A stretch of DNA of 8,709 nucleotides from Thermoleophilia bacterium (GTDB taxonomy: Bacteria; Actinomycetota; Thermoleophilia; Gaiellales; Gaiellaceae): NCBI GenBank assembly GCA_025934335.1, contig JAICYG010000110.1:1-8709 (forward strand), given 5' to 3'. Below, piece after piece: positions 8,590-8,709 of the stretch. The position numbers and the translations under genes are program-made. Every line of letters starts with the position of its first letter. The first letter of the stretch is position 1. The notes beneath the pieces are model-generated. The model ran no database searches. It was not told the origin of the DNA and was given only the letters and a program-made list of their open reading frames with translations.

Positions 8590-8709
8590 CTACTGCGGGG
8601 AGTACGTCTCGCGCGGCGGCAGACCCGCAGCCATACGCAGCCGGTTATCCGCCTCGAGCAGCTGCTCGTGGTTCCCGATGTCGAACCACGCCTCGTGGAA
8701 GACCCAGCC
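8590..8709 (-). CDS. C-terminal end of a sugar nucleotidyltransferase (5' part outside window)
   Basis: The last 39 residues before the TAG at 8592-8590 are visible: GWVFHEAWFDIGNHEQLLEA, then DNRLRMAAGLPPRETYSPQ. The run WFDIGNHEQLLEADNRLR is the characteristic C-terminal edge of NDP-sugar pyrophosphorylases (glucose-1-phosphate or mannose-1-phosphate nucleotidyltransferases), where Trp/Phe-Asp-Ile-Gly closes the catalytic fold and a helix follows. These enzymes make activated sugars for cell-surface glycans. The active-site GxGTRL motif and substrate residues are outside the window, so the nucleotide and sugar cannot be named. It is on the same strand as comF. About 130 nt separate its stop from the GTG at 8456, though the comF frame probably fills part of this gap. 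Confidence 0.75.
   Translation of the reverse strand, partial: GWVFHEAWFDIGNHEQLLEADNRLRMAAGLPPRETYSPQ

Overview
The window is a high-GC chromosomal segment in which every supported gene lies on the minus strand. Base composition, GTG starts and the gene content (FtsE with a proline-rich N-terminal extension, short HPF, SecA with a C-terminal zinc site) suggest an actinobacterium-like organism. Deep-branching Thermoleophilia (Gaiellales or Solirubrobacterales) is my best guess, but this is inferred from style and no marker gene proves it.

Reading in the direction of transcription (high to low coordinates), the layout is as follows. (1) The 3' end of a sugar nucleotidyltransferase, 8590-8709, cut by the window edge. 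(2) comF, a competence-type phosphoribosyltransferase-fold protein, 7851-8456, whose natural N-terminus appears to extend further upstream. (3) hpf, a short ribosome hibernation factor with an excellent Shine-Dalgarno, 7427-7774. (4) An uncharacterised soluble protein, 6819-7418. (5) secA, the preprotein translocase ATPase, 4042-6711. (6) A GNAT acetyltransferase, 3497-4033. (7) A multi-pass membrane protein resembling GT-C glycosyltransferases, 1857-3479. (8) prfB (RF2), 771-1881, read through a programmed +1 frameshift at an intact CTT TGA C site. (9) ftsE, 1-711, whose C-terminus is cut by the window edge.

The order comF-hpf-secA-prfB-ftsE matches the core order known from Bacillus subtilis and relatives, with three extra genes inserted here. 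Gaps are small (8, 8 and 17 nt, plus one 25-nt overlap) from hpf to the uncharacterised gene and from secA to prfB, which suggests co-transcription and translational coupling. Larger gaps lie before hpf (76 nt), secA (107 nt) and ftsE (59 nt). Each of these three gaps holds a TACnCT hexamer that could be a -10 element. Together the genes cover protein export (SecA), translation termination and ribosome dormancy (RF2, HPF) and divisome control (FtsE).

I see no mobile element, CRISPR array, tRNA or rRNA, and no plus-strand gene I believe. The window looks like ordinary core chromosome. The points most worth a second look are the prfB recoding site with a weak stimulator, the missing canonical start of comF, the unknown gene between hpf and secA, and the membrane protein overlapping prfB.
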